NCBI GenBank assembly: GCA_003158585.1
Contig: PMKE01000120.1
Span: forward strand, 1 to 38,967
Source of the DNA: Alphaproteobacteria bacterium
GTDB lineage: Bacteria; Pseudomonadota; Alphaproteobacteria; Micropepsales; Micropepsaceae
DNA: 38,967 nt
Direction of reading: 5' to 3'
Position 1 is the first letter of the stretch. The number at the start of each line of letters is the position of its first letter. Both the position numbers and the translations under genes were made by a program. The notes under the pieces are model-generated. The model had not been told where the DNA came from, searched no databases, and worked only from the letters and a program-made list of their open reading frames with translations. Below, piece by piece: positions 15,412 through 23,730 of the stretch.

Positions 15412-17340
15412 TTAATGCTCGATCCGGTAAACTCGATAGGAATGCGGCTCAAGCGTAATCGGGAACACAGTCGTCGGCGGCGGCTTAAAGTAACGGCGCC
15501 GGCGCGGATCTGGGACGGCCTTCGGCGGCGGCTTCGCAACGAGCAACTTCCCGGTCAGAAGATCCCTTAATTTCACATTCTCACCCCGCAGGATCACATT
15601 CCCCTGCGAGATCGTATGCCGGAAGGACTCCACGACGAGCGTTTCGTTGTCGTAGGGGAACAGCGCGACCCGGTCGGGTGCGTCCAGCACCGGCAGACCG
15701 CCCGAGAGATAGGTCTTGATCTGCGTCAGCAGGGCTTGCGGCAGATCGTAGAGATCGGCCTGGTTCTCCGGAATGTTCAGGAGATAGACGATTCCCTTGG
15801 AGTAGCGATTCATCAGAAGGATAGGATTGCCCTTGCCGCCCGCCACGCCGCGGATAATTGGCCATGAATCGTTGGTGTAGAACCGAATTTCAGGGAACAG
15901 CACCGCTGCGCCGGGGTGCTTGGGATCGTTCAGCAGCGTGCCGTTGCCTGCGCCGAAGCCGTTGACGAAATCGCGGATTGCCAGCACGCGGCCGGTGTTT
16001 TCCCACTCGGCGATGTCGCGGAAGCCCTTGTCCTGCATGGCGCGGAGAAACCCGCTGGTGACGACCACGCTGCCGCCCGCCTTGAGCCGGGCTTCGATCT
16101 TTCCCACGATGCCGGGATCGTATTTCGCCTGCTCGGTGAGCAGCACCAGTGGAGCGTCTGCCGGGAATTCCGGCGTCATCTCGATCGGGATGCCGGCATT
16201 GCCGAGGTAGTTCTGGAGGAAATCCTCGCCTTCTGACTGGTACGGCTTGTAGCTCGCAATTCCCACCGGCTTGCCGAGGAACCCGAGCACCTTGTCCACC
16301 TGTTCGAGGGAATAACCCGCGATGCTGCCCAAGCCCGGTCCCGGATCGCCTTTGCCCGCGCCGCGATAGGACTTCGCCATCGCATTCCAGTTGAAGCCGG
16401 TGGGCCGCCCCTTCCAAGCCGCGCGGTCGCCCGGTTCGACGGCGGTCTCCTCGACGAGATCGTGCCAGTTGAATAGCGTGATCTCCGGCGCCTTGGCGAA
16501 CAGCGTGTCCCAGAGCTGTTCGGCGTAGCGGTCGGCGTAGCGAATGCTGTAGGTGTCCACCCAGCCGCCGCCGTTGCCGCCGGGCCGGATGTTGTCGAAA
16601 TAGCGGATGATCTCGAAGCTCTCGTACTGCTGAAGGAGCTGGTCGGTAATGATGGGGTCTCGCGTCTCCGTGCCTGTATAGATGCCGTCGAACAGCCGCG
16701 CTTCCTGGTCGAGATCGTAACCCAGGCCCTGGAAGTGCTCGTACCAGTTCGGATACTTGATGATCATCCGGACCTGCGGATTGACGGCCTTCGCCGGGCC
16801 TAGCACGAGGACGCGCGCAGCCTCGCGCATCTTGTCCAAACGGTATTGCGTCCAACTTCGCGCACCTTTGGCGGCGATGTCCGCGTCGCTCTTGCTGGTA
16901 TAGAAGAAGAAATCATCGAGGATGACTTCGTTGAAATGCCCGGCGGCAAGCTCCACCGCCTTCACGCATTCCGCACGATCCGCCGCGTCCTCGTAGTCGA
17001 AGGTGCCGAATTGACCATTCTTGCCGCCAGCCGCCAGCGTGACACCGCCCGCAACACTGATACCCTTAGCCTCGAACGCCTTCTTCACGGCTTCGATTTC
17101 CGCGTCGGTGGCGAACAGATGGTTGCGGTAGACCTCGACATAGACCTTGTCGAATTTGAGCTGGCGCTGCATGCGGTCGAACTGCCGCGCGAACACTTTG
17201 GGATCGGCCAGTTGCTTGGTGGAGTTGACCACGACGTAGATCGCAGTGCGGAAATTCCGGTATTTGCCCTGATCGGGCGAAGCGGATGACATCGTTGTCA
17301 AAACGAGCATCGAAACAATTACTGCAAACAACCCGCGCAT
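15412..17340 (-). CDS. Large secreted protein of unknown function, TIM-barrel glycosidase-like
   Basis: A 642-residue protein with a signal peptide (MRGLFAVIVSMLVLTTMSSA, about 21 residues). I do not recognise the family. The N-terminal 300 residues look like an (alpha/beta)8 barrel: FDKVYVEVYRNHLFATDAEI, then HFNEVILDDFFFYTS, then YPNWYEHFQGLGYD and DTYSIRYADRY. The aspartates of ILDDFFF are at a strand end, as catalytic acids of retaining glycosidases often are. A middle alpha/beta part (VVVTSGFLRAMQDKGF) resembles a class I glutamine-amidotransferase-like fold as found in some glycosidases. The C-terminus is beta-rich (VFPITLEPHSYRVYRI). The start at 17340 has GAGAGGGG upstream. It begins 22 bases after the 3' end of tRNA-Glu. 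A role in polysaccharide breakdown is a guess. Confidence 0.6.
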   Translation of the reverse strand: MRGLFAVIVSMLVLTTMSSASPDQGKYRNFRTAIYVVVNSTKQLADPKVFARQFDRMQRQLKFDKVYVEVYRNHLFATDAEIEAVKKAFEAKGISVAGGVTLAAGGKNGQFGTFDYEDAADRAECVKAVELAAGHFNEVILDDFFFYTSKSDADIAAKGARSWTQYRLDKMREAARVLVLGPAKAVNPQVRMIIKYPNWYEHFQGLGYDLDQEARLFDGIYTGTETRDPIITDQLLQQYESFEIIRYFDNIRPGGNGGGWVDTYSIRYADRYAEQLWDTLFAKAPEITLFNWHDLVEETAVEPGDRAAWKGRPTGFNWNAMAKSYRGAGKGDPGPGLGSIAGYSLEQVDKVLGFLGKPVGIASYKPYQSEGEDFLQNYLGNAGIPIEMTPEFPADAPLVLLTEQAKYDPGIVGKIEARLKAGGSVVVTSGFLRAMQDKGFRDIAEWENTGRVLAIRDFVNGFGAGNGTLLNDPKHPGAAVLFPEIRFYTNDSWPIIRGVAGGKGNPILLMNRYSKGIVYLLNIPENQADLYDLPQALLTQIKTYLSGGLPVLDAPDRVALFPYDNETLVVESFRHTISQGNVILRGENVKLRDLLTGKLLVAKPPPKAVPDPRRRRYFKPPPTTVFPITLEPHSYRVYRIEH

Positions 17341-17361
17341 ATGCCCCTCTCGCATGAACGA

Positions 17362-17436
17362 TGGTGGGCCCTACGGGAGTCGAACCCGTCTTGCAAGATT
17401 GAAAATCTTGAGTCCTAACCGATAGACGAAGGGCCC
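17362..17436 (-). tRNA. tRNA-Glu (anticodon UUC), CCA encoded
   Basis: The acceptor stem GGGCCCT/AGGGCCC, anticodon stem CAAGA/TCTTG with loop TTTTCAA, and T-arm ACGGG-TTCGACT-CCCGT are all paired. The discriminator is A, followed by an encoded CCA (17362-17364). It lies between recJ and the secreted-protein gene, all on minus. Confidence 0.96.
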
Positions 17437-17504
17437 GCGGTAGCGCACCTAGGCGGTACGGAGACGGGGCTATAAGGCCCGAACGCGGCCTTGGCAAGCG
17501 CGGG

Positions 17505-19262
17505 TCAGGCGCTTCCGGGTGCCGCATCTTCCAGGTGCAACTGCACCCTTTCGTTGCCGTTCCAGGCATCCGCCCTGAGCCGCCCTGCGGCGTGGATGCG
17601 CTGCCCCCGGGCGCCGAGCAGGCTGCGGCCAAGTGCCGTGTCCGCCACCCGGAAGGCGATGGCGTCCAGCCGGGCCCCGTCGCCGCCTATCAGCCGCATC
17701 CGGACATGGCCCTGCCCGACCAGATCGGCGAAGGCGACCTTGGCATCCGGCACGGCCAGGATCGGCTCGGGATTTCCGGCGCCGAAGGGTCCGGCGCGGG
17801 CGATGTCGCGCACCAGCGAAGTTGTGGCACCGGAGGGTGCGATCATGGCCTCGACCTGGAGCGCAGCGGCCTCCTCCGAGACGCCGGTGCCTGCAGCAAA
17901 TGCCTCCGCCAGGAAGCGCCGGAACGGCTCGGTCTGGTCCGGGCGAAGGGTGAACCCTGCCGCCATCGCGTGACCGCCACCGCTTTCGACGACGCCCGCT
18001 TCGCGCGCCGCGCGCACCATGCTGCCGATGTCTGCGCCGGGCACGGAGCGCGCCGAGCCGCGGCCCAATCCGCCTTCGAATCCAGCGACAAAGGCCGGTT
18101 TGTTGAAGCGATCCTTGAGCCTGCCCGCCACGATACCGACGACGCCGGGATGCCAGCCTTCGCCCGCCACGAAGAGGAACGGCGCGTTGTCCTGCTGCTC
18201 CGCCAATGCCGTCGCTTCGTCGAGGATCAGCTTCTCGATGGCCTGCCGCTCGCGGTTGTGCAGGTCGAGCGCCAGCGCGAATTCCTCCGCCGTTGCCGCG
18301 TCCGTGGCGGTCAGCAGATCGACGCCGAGGCCGCAGCGCCCGACGCGCCCGCCCGCATTGATCCGCGGCCCGAACACGAAGCCGAGATGATAAGGCGTGA
18401 AGGGCGGCGTAACGCCCGCAACGCGCGCCAGCGCTGCCAGCCCAGGCCGTTCGAGCTTCGACAGTTTCGCCAAGCCTCCGCGCACGAAGGCGCGGTTGAC
18501 GCCGGTCAGCGGCACCACATCGCAAACCGTCGCCAGGCCGACGAGATCGATGGCCTGCATCAGATCGGGTTCCGCGCCTCCGGCAAAACGTCCCGCTTCT
18601 CGCAGCGCGCGGTTCAAGGCGACGAGGAAGAGGAACACGATCCCCGCGGCGCAGACATGGCTCAGGCCGGAAGCGTCGCCCGCCGCGTTCGGATTGACCT
18701 GCGCCACGACGGGCAAGGCGTGCTCCTTCGCATGATGGTCGAGCACCACCACGTCGAGCCCGGCCGCGTGTGCCGCTTCCAGCGCCAGCGAAGCGCCCGC
18801 GCCGCAATCGACTGTGATGACGAGGCTGGCGCCCTCTTCTTTCAACTTCAGCAACGCCGCAACGTTCGGGCCATAGCCCTCCGTCATGCGGTCGGGTGTG
18901 TAGAGACGCGGCGGCGCACCGAGGGCCGAAAGAAATCCGTGCAGCAGCGCGGCCGAACAGGAACCGTCCACATCGTAATCGCCGAACACCGCGATGTGCT
19001 CGCCGTTCGCGAGCGCGGCAACGACGCGCGCCACGGCTTTGTCCATGTCCTTGAGGGTGAGCGGCTCGGGCAGCAGCTTCTTCAGAACCGGATTGAGGTA
19101 GCTTGCCGCCGCCTCGTTCGTCACGCCGCGCGCCATGAGCAGCCGCGCCAGGACGGCGGAGATCTCGTGCTCGCGCGCCAGCGCCCGCGCCGCCTCCTCG
19201 TCGCAGGTGACGAGGTTCCACTTCCGGCCGGAAAACGACTGCGCGACCTGCATGAGCGCCAC
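17505..19262 (-). CDS. recJ: Single-stranded-DNA-specific 5'-3' exonuclease RecJ
   Basis: Degrades single-stranded DNA 5' to 3' in recombination and mismatch/base-excision repair; cytoplasmic. The protein has 585 residues, usual for RecJ. DHH-family metal motifs are in order: GDYDVDGSCSAALL (D95, D97, D99), TVDCGAGA (D152) and VVLDHHAKE (D175-H176-H177). The DHHA1 domain with GGGHAMAAGF follows at about residue 435, then an OB-fold C-terminus. The start is a GTG at 19262 with GAGG upstream; the ATG at 19253 is an alternative. It is followed by tRNA-Glu. In other alphaproteobacteria recJ is often near hom and glpX; here hom is 3.2 kb away and glpX is absent. Confidence 0.95.
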   Translation of the reverse strand: MALMQVAQSFSGRKWNLVTCDEEAARALAREHEISAVLARLLMARGVTNEAAASYLNPVLKKLLPEPLTLKDMDKAVARVVAALANGEHIAVFGDYDVDGSCSAALLHGFLSALGAPPRLYTPDRMTEGYGPNVAALLKLKEEGASLVITVDCGAGASLALEAAHAAGLDVVVLDHHAKEHALPVVAQVNPNAAGDASGLSHVCAAGIVFLFLVALNRALREAGRFAGGAEPDLMQAIDLVGLATVCDVVPLTGVNRAFVRGGLAKLSKLERPGLAALARVAGVTPPFTPYHLGFVFGPRINAGGRVGRCGLGVDLLTATDAATAEEFALALDLHNRERQAIEKLILDEATALAEQQDNAPFLFVAGEGWHPGVVGIVAGRLKDRFNKPAFVAGFEGGLGRGSARSVPGADIGSMVRAAREAGVVESGGGHAMAAGFTLRPDQTEPFRRFLAEAFAAGTGVSEEAAALQVEAMIAPSGATTSLVRDIARAGPFGAGNPEPILAVPDAKVAFADLVGQGHVRMRLIGGDGARLDAIAFRVADTALGRSLLGARGQRIHAAGRLRADAWNGNERVQLHLEDAAPGSA

Positions 19263-19753
19263 ATGCCTCGATTCGATCCGGCGCGGCCAGCATCCGGCAG
19301 GCTCGGCGCAAATCCTCTGGAGGGAAACGTGAATTCAACCCTGCAATTTTTGGTCGAAGTAATTGAATCGTCTCGATAATCGTTCGACGACGGTTTTGCA
19401 CCAGAGCGACATGGGCGAGCACCGTGGCGACCTGGGCGTCGGCCCGCATCGGAGGCAGCGTACCTTTGCGGTTGCGTATTCCCAGATGCCAACCCCTGCA
19501 CTCCTCCGTTAACGGCATCTCTTGCCGCTTCGCCAAACCTCGCGCGCACGCGTTTGCGCGCTTTGTTGTTTTAGATGGGAATGCGGAAATGCGATGTCAA
19601 GCTAACTAATTTCAATTCGCGGATTAAATTTTGGGGGTGCGGAGCGCAGGCTGGGGCAGTTTCCGCTTTGCGGCAGAACACGACATTCCCGGGGAGCGGC
19701 TTTGTGGCTACGGTTCGCCCAGAAGGTAGATTGGATTGCAGCAGGGGAACGCC
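19263..19753. other. Intergenic region between recJ and the S10 peptidase gene
   Basis: About 490 bases without a supported gene. The stretch 19330-19400 and 19560-19640 is AT-richer than its surroundings and may hold the divergent promoters. Short open frames here have no ribosome sites or protein-like composition. AGGGGAA at 19743-19749 is the ribosome site of the downstream gene. No RNA structure was recognised. Confidence 0.5.
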
Positions 19754-21298
19754 ATGAAGCGGGCCGTTTTTGTTTTCATCGCGGCGCTGTCTGCTTCTCT
19801 GGTTAGCACCGTCGCACTAGGTGCCCAGCACGAGATCGCGCTACCACAGCGTGGTTCTGTTCCGGGCGCTGCGCCGGAGACCGCAATCACGCCAGTCGTC
19901 ACCCGGCACACGATTACCGTAAATGGCACTCGCCTCTCCTACACGGCGCGAGCGGGCTTCATTCCTCTTCTCGATGAAGCCACAGGCGAAGTGCACGCCA
20001 AAATTTTCTTCGTGAGCTACAGCGTCGATTCGAAGCGCGGCGAGCCGACACGTCCTCTCACCTTCTTCACCGAAGGTGGGCCTGGAGCCCCGACAACTCT
20101 GGACGACATAGGACCGCGGTCATTGAAAGGCGTGAAACTCCCGAACCAGTTGCCGCCGCCGCCATATGGGCTGGTCGACAACCAGAATACCTGGCTCACC
20201 TTCACCGATCTCGTGCTCATCGATCCCGTGGGCACAGGCTATAGCCGGGCGACCAAGCCGGAATATGCCGCGCAATATTACAGTCGTGATGGAGATGCGG
20301 AGTCGATCGCGCAATTCATCCAGAATTACCTTCAAGACTATGATCCAGCCAAGCGGCAACCAGTCTTCGTCTCAGGCATCAGCTACGGCTCCATGCGCTC
20401 GGCTCTCATCGCTGGCATCGCAAAGCGACATGGCCTTTCCCTGCGCGGGCTCATGCTTCTCTCGTCGGGTCTTGGCAATCAGCCGAGCCAAGAGGTTACG
20501 ACGGCCGTCGTAGGCGAGCTGCCCTTCACTTACAGCGATCTGTATTACATCCACCAGCTCCCGACCTTTACAGCGACCGCCCTCTTCCATAGGAAGCTCG
20601 CTCCTGAGCTGCAACACAACTTCGATGGCGCGCTTGGGCAAGCGGAGGCCTGGGCGACAAATCAGTATCCCAAAATCCTGGCGCAGACCGATCATCTTAC
20701 CAGCGAACAACAACAGAACGCCGCAGCCGACATGGCACGACTGACGGGACTCTCGTCAGATGCCATCCTGAAGTATCGATTCAGGATTCTGCCCGATACC
20801 TACCTCCGCGAACTGCTCGGCGAGAACTGGACACCTGTCGGGCTGGATGATTCACGTCGGGTGAAAGCTGACGAGGCCAAAGTAGGATACGACAAGAACT
20901 GGTATCCCGTGCTCTCGTCGCTCTATCTGGGCGGCGAACTCCATTTCAAGGCTGAGACGCCGTACGCAGATTACATTGACGCGTACGTCAGCGTCGTCGA
21001 TGAAGGCTGGCACTGCGGTGGTTTCGGCGAGCACGACTGCACGGGCGGTTCGCAAGCCTTGGCGAGTCTGCAGCGCGCCATGCGCCAAGATCATTCGCTA
21101 CAGGTGCTGATGACAAATGGCTATTACGATTTCGTCTGCCCCTACTTCGGAACCAAGACGGCCGTCAGCGGGCTCGAGCCGGATTTCAAAGCACGCATCA
21201 CCATCGCTAATTTTCACACCGGTCATAACCTCCTGCTTGCTGCGCGGCCGGCAGTTGAAGGATTTATTCATAGAACATTGGCGACGAATAACGACTAA
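19754..21298 (+). CDS. Secreted S10 family serine carboxypeptidase-like protein
   Basis: A 514-residue alpha/beta-hydrolase of the S10 (carboxypeptidase Y-type) family with a signal peptide (about residues 1-23, ending VALGA), so probably periplasmic or secreted. The catalytic triad is visible: S210 in SGISYGSMR, D459 in NGYYDFVCPY and H491 in HTGHNLLL. The oxyanion-hole glycines are in FFTEGGPGAP, and LIDPVGTGYSR precedes the insertion. It would remove C-terminal residues from peptides. The start is the ATG with AGGGGAA just upstream. Base composition looks lower in GC than the flanking recJ and hom genes, and no partner gene is adjacent, so recent acquisition is possible. Confidence 0.85.
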   Translation: MKRAVFVFIAALSASLVSTVALGAQHEIALPQRGSVPGAAPETAITPVVTRHTITVNGTRLSYTARAGFIPLLDEATGEVHAKIFFVSYSVDSKRGEPTRPLTFFTEGGPGAPTTLDDIGPRSLKGVKLPNQLPPPPYGLVDNQNTWLTFTDLVLIDPVGTGYSRATKPEYAAQYYSRDGDAESIAQFIQNYLQDYDPAKRQPVFVSGISYGSMRSALIAGIAKRHGLSLRGLMLLSSGLGNQPSQEVTTAVVGELPFTYSDLYYIHQLPTFTATALFHRKLAPELQHNFDGALGQAEAWATNQYPKILAQTDHLTSEQQQNAAADMARLTGLSSDAILKYRFRILPDTYLRELLGENWTPVGLDDSRRVKADEAKVGYDKNWYPVLSSLYLGGELHFKAETPYADYIDAYVSVVDEGWHCGGFGEHDCTGGSQALASLQRAMRQDHSLQVLMTNGYYDFVCPYFGTKTAVSGLEPDFKARITIANFHTGHNLLLAARPAVEGFIHRTLATNND

Positions 21299-21398
21299 CA
21301 CCCCTGCCGTGAAGGCGACCAGCTTAGGCGCCGGTTAGGATCGCAAATTATAGAGAATCCTATGACCGAAAGTGACGCAAAGCGGATGCCCCCCACCC

Positions 21399-21454
21399 GG
21401 AAAAATCGCTCGCCGGCGCTCGCCATTTTTCCGACCTCCCCGCAAGGGGGAGGT
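21399..21454. repeat. Double inverted repeat, likely dispersed intergenic element
   Basis: GGAAAAAT (21399-21406) is inverted as ATTTTTCC (21425-21432), with the direct repeat CGCTCGCC twice between them. It is followed directly by ACCTCCCC (21434-21441) and GGGGAGGT (21447-21454). This layout resembles REP-like elements common in alphaproteobacterial intergenic DNA. It may also end transcription of the flanking convergent genes. Only one copy is in this window. Confidence 0.6.
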
Positions 21455-21481
21455 AAAGGTTGGTCAGCGCAACGCGGGATT

Positions 21482-21952
21482 TCAGAACGGACGACGGCGC
21501 TGCTCGGGCACGGAGTCGGCGATGAGGAAAAGAAGAGGCAGGCCGAGCGGAATGGCCAGAGCCATACCAAGTTCGTAATTGCCTACAGCGGCACCTATGC
21601 CCCAGCCGATGACGAAGCCGACGCCCGACGCGCCGACGACTTTAATCAGGGAACGGACCGGCCGGGTGCTGGTCACCGCGACGGCGGCCAATACCCCGAC
21701 CGCGGAGCCGACGGCCATTGCAACCGCCAATGCATCGGCCAGATTGGCAACCAACCAGCCGGCCAACGATCCGAGCGCCATCGCGCCGGCTATCTTCAAG
21801 ACGGAGTAAACCGGGTGTGTGCCGAACAGAGCAACGGTGGTCAAAACGCCTATCGCCGCGCCGGCCGCGATGGCGATCGCCGCCTCGTCGGTCACCGAAG
21901 CGATCAGCCAGCCGGACAACGAACCGATCGCCATCGCGATGAGCCACTTCAT
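21482..21952 (-). CDS. Small membrane protein with three glycine-zipper repeats
   Basis: A 156-residue, very hydrophobic protein of unknown function. Three tandem units of about 50 residues can be lined up: 1-51 (AMAIGSLSGWLIASV), 52-102 (AMALGSLAGWLVANL) and 103-150 (ASGVGFVIGWGIGAA). Each has the pattern GxxxGWxxA and then a second Ala/Gly-rich helix such as AAGAAIGVL or AVGSAVGVL. That predicts six membrane helices packed through small residues. Charged residues fall in the loops (TDEA, TRPVRS), and the tail EQRRRPF is basic. The start at 21952 has GGAGAG 8 bases upstream. It lies between two intergenic repeat clusters. Confidence 0.65.
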   Translation of the reverse strand: MKWLIAMAIGSLSGWLIASVTDEAAIAIAAGAAIGVLTTVALFGTHPVYSVLKIAGAMALGSLAGWLVANLADALAVAMAVGSAVGVLAAVAVTSTRPVRSLIKVVGASGVGFVIGWGIGAAVGNYELGMALAIPLGLPLLFLIADSVPEQRRRPF

Positions 21953-22199
21953 AGACGCACTCTCCGGACTCTGCCTGCACTGAATATATATCATGGAAGA
22001 ACCGTCGGAAGCAGGTGGCGCAAAGCAAGCTTATAACGGAATCTCTTCAACCTGCTCCAAAGTTGTCGTCCCGGGCGAACATCCAGAGCAGAGCGAGGGA
22101 CGTGAGACCCGGGAACCACTATGAAACCCACGCTTGCGCGAGGGTGGGTCCCGGCACGGCGCGACGCGTCCATTCGCTGCCGCTCATGGACCGTCGCTT

Positions 22200-22267
22200 C
22201 CGCCTTCGCTAAAGCTACGGCGGACCAGATGGGCCACACGACCCGCCGAAGCCTCGGCGTAGGCGGG
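22200..22267. repeat. Two related stem-loops in a composite intergenic repeat
   Basis: Hairpin 1 is CCGCC...GGCGG (22200-22223) with inner pairs around the loop TAAA. Hairpin 2 is CCCGCC...GGCGGG (22242-22267), with inner pairs GCC/GGC. The two share the plan CGCC-[TTCG or GAAG]...GGCGG and are separated by 18 bases. Elements of this look occur many times in some alphaproteobacterial genomes. Confidence 0.55.
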
Positions 22268-22330
22268 TGGCCGGGATGACAGAGGTTGTTATGTGTCAGT
22301 CTAGAGCAAAATACATTCAAACGAAGTCGC

Positions 22331-22421
22331 CCCCACCCTTCGACAAGCTCAGGGTGAGGGGCTTTGCTAATCCCTCATGCTGGTCGGCACGCTGTCGCTA
22401 CCGACTGTCGAAGCATGAAGG
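22331..22421. repeat. TTCGACAAGCTCAGG-type repeat pair, second arm interrupted
   Basis: Unit 1 (22331-22360) has CACCCT-TCGACAAGCTC-AGGGTG. Unit 2 starts CCTCATGCTG (22373-22382) and ends GTCGAAGCATGAAGG (22407-22421), which is the complement form of the same motif, but AGCTT in its centre is replaced by 24 bases (22383-22406). These 24 bases carry their own short inverted repeat, GTCGG...CCGAC. The basic motif is widespread in proteobacterial intergenic DNA. Confidence 0.6.
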
Positions 22422-22446
22422 ACGGGAACCTATGAATCGGGCGGTT

Positions 22447-23730
22447 CTACTTCGCTTCCATCGGAATCATGCACGGCGGCGCGACAACCTTGTCGGACGC
22501 TGCGATGGTCTCGAGCGCACCGGCGACCGCTGCATGGGTCGTTTCGTGCGTGATCATCACAATCGATACGGCCTCCCCCGGGGCCCGTCCGCGCTGGATC
22601 ATACTCTCGATCGAGACGCGCCACTTCGCCAGATGCCCGGCGATCTCCGCCAGGACGCCGGGCACATCCAGCACCTGGAAGCGTAGATAAAACGGAGACG
22701 ATGCGCTACCCGCAGGCGCTGCTGTGAGCGTTAACAGCGACGCTGCGGGCACTCCGAAGGCCGGACCGCGATTTCCCCGCGCAATATCTACGATGTCTGC
22801 GATGACAGCGTTGGCAGTCGGCGCTTCCCCTGCGCCACGTCCTTCGAAGAAGTACGGCCCCGCCTGTTTTGTGTCCGCCACGATGCCGTTGAAGACGCCG
22901 TCCACGTCGGCGAGCGGCGTGCCGGCGTTGACCATCGCGGGCTGCACGCGCAGGTCGAGTCCCTGCGGCGTGATCTTGGCGATGCCGAGCAGCTTGATGC
23001 GGTAGCCGAACTCGCGCGCGAAGGAGATGTCCTCCGGCGTGATGTGCGCGATGCCCTGCACCGCCATCCCGTCGAGGTCCGGCTTGACGCCGAAGGCCAG
23101 GCCCGTGAGCAGCGCCAGCTTGTGCGCCGTGTCGCCGCCGCCGACGTCGAGCGTAGGATCGGCTTCGGCGTAACCCAGGCGTTGCGCGTCCTTGAGCACT
23201 TCCTCGAAGCTGCGGCCGGTGGCTTCCATCTGCGTCAGGATATAGTTGCAGGTGCCGTTCAGGATGCCGCGGATCGCCGACACGCCATAGACGAACAGGC
23301 TCTCGCGCAACGACTTCACGATCGGGATGCCGCCCGCCACCGCCGCCTCGAATTTGAGGGCGAGGTTCTTCTCTTCCGCCAGAACCGCAAGTCTGACGCC
23401 GTGACGGGCCATCATGGCCTTGTTGGCGGTGACGACGTGTTTGCCTGCCTTCAGGGATTCCTCGACCAGCGAAGGCGCGGCCCCGTTCTCGCCGCCGATC
23501 AGCTCCACGACGACATCGGCCGCGCTTTGCGCAATGGCATGGAGATCGTTCACCCAGACCCGGGCGTCGAGACCGGACTTCTTGCTCTCGTCGCGGTCGC
23601 AGGCGGCGACGATCTCGAGCTTGCGCCCGGCGCGCCCGCTCAGCGCTTCGCCGCGCGCCGTCAATGCCTTGACCACCCCGCCGCCTACGGTGCCAAGTCC
23701 GGCAATTGCAATCTTCAGCGGAGCGTTCAT
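22447..23730 (-). CDS. hom: Homoserine dehydrogenase
   Basis: Reduces aspartate semialdehyde to homoserine on the way to threonine and methionine; cytoplasmic. The 427-residue protein has the N-terminal NAD(P) fold with IAGLGTVGGGVV (about 9-20), the substrate domain with NGTCNYILTQME, then AQRLGYAEADPTLDVGG, and a C-terminal ACT domain (about 345-427, starting FYLRFQVLDVPGVLAEIAGHL) that usually gives threonine feedback. It is the stand-alone form without aspartokinase. The start at 23730 overlaps the aminotransferase stop by 4 bases, so the two are co-translated. A longer open frame continues upstream in the same register but has no family similarity. Confidence 0.95.
   Translation of the reverse strand: MNAPLKIAIAGLGTVGGGVVKALTARGEALSGRAGRKLEIVAACDRDESKKSGLDARVWVNDLHAIAQSAADVVVELIGGENGAAPSLVEESLKAGKHVVTANKAMMARHGVRLAVLAEEKNLALKFEAAVAGGIPIVKSLRESLFVYGVSAIRGILNGTCNYILTQMEATGRSFEEVLKDAQRLGYAEADPTLDVGGGDTAHKLALLTGLAFGVKPDLDGMAVQGIAHITPEDISFAREFGYRIKLLGIAKITPQGLDLRVQPAMVNAGTPLADVDGVFNGIVADTKQAGPYFFEGRGAGEAPTANAVIADIVDIARGNRGPAFGVPAASLLTLTAAPAGSASSPFYLRFQVLDVPGVLAEIAGHLAKWRVSIESMIQRGRAPGEAVSIVMITHETTHAAVAGALETIAASDKVVAPPCMIPMEAK

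Larger units (their letters stand above)
21953..22446. other. Repeat-rich intergenic region
   Basis: About 490 bases with no supported gene, made largely of hairpin-forming sequences. These include a 'TCGTCCCGGGCGA ... CCGGGATGACA' style element (22068-22280), two stem-loops at 22200-22267 and a TTCGACAAGCTCAGG-type repeat at 22331-22421. The short open frames through it are made of this repeated DNA. Confidence 0.6.

Noticed and set aside
17473-17492. AAGGCC/GGCCTT hairpin after recJ as a terminator
   Set aside because: The stem is short, no T-run follows on the minus strand, and a tRNA gene follows downstream, so read-through seems likely.
17470-19536. Long open frames on both strands across recJ (up to 688 residues)
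   Set aside because: They overlap recJ fully, have Arg/Ala-rich composition and no domains. Long shadow frames are expected in GC-rich DNA.
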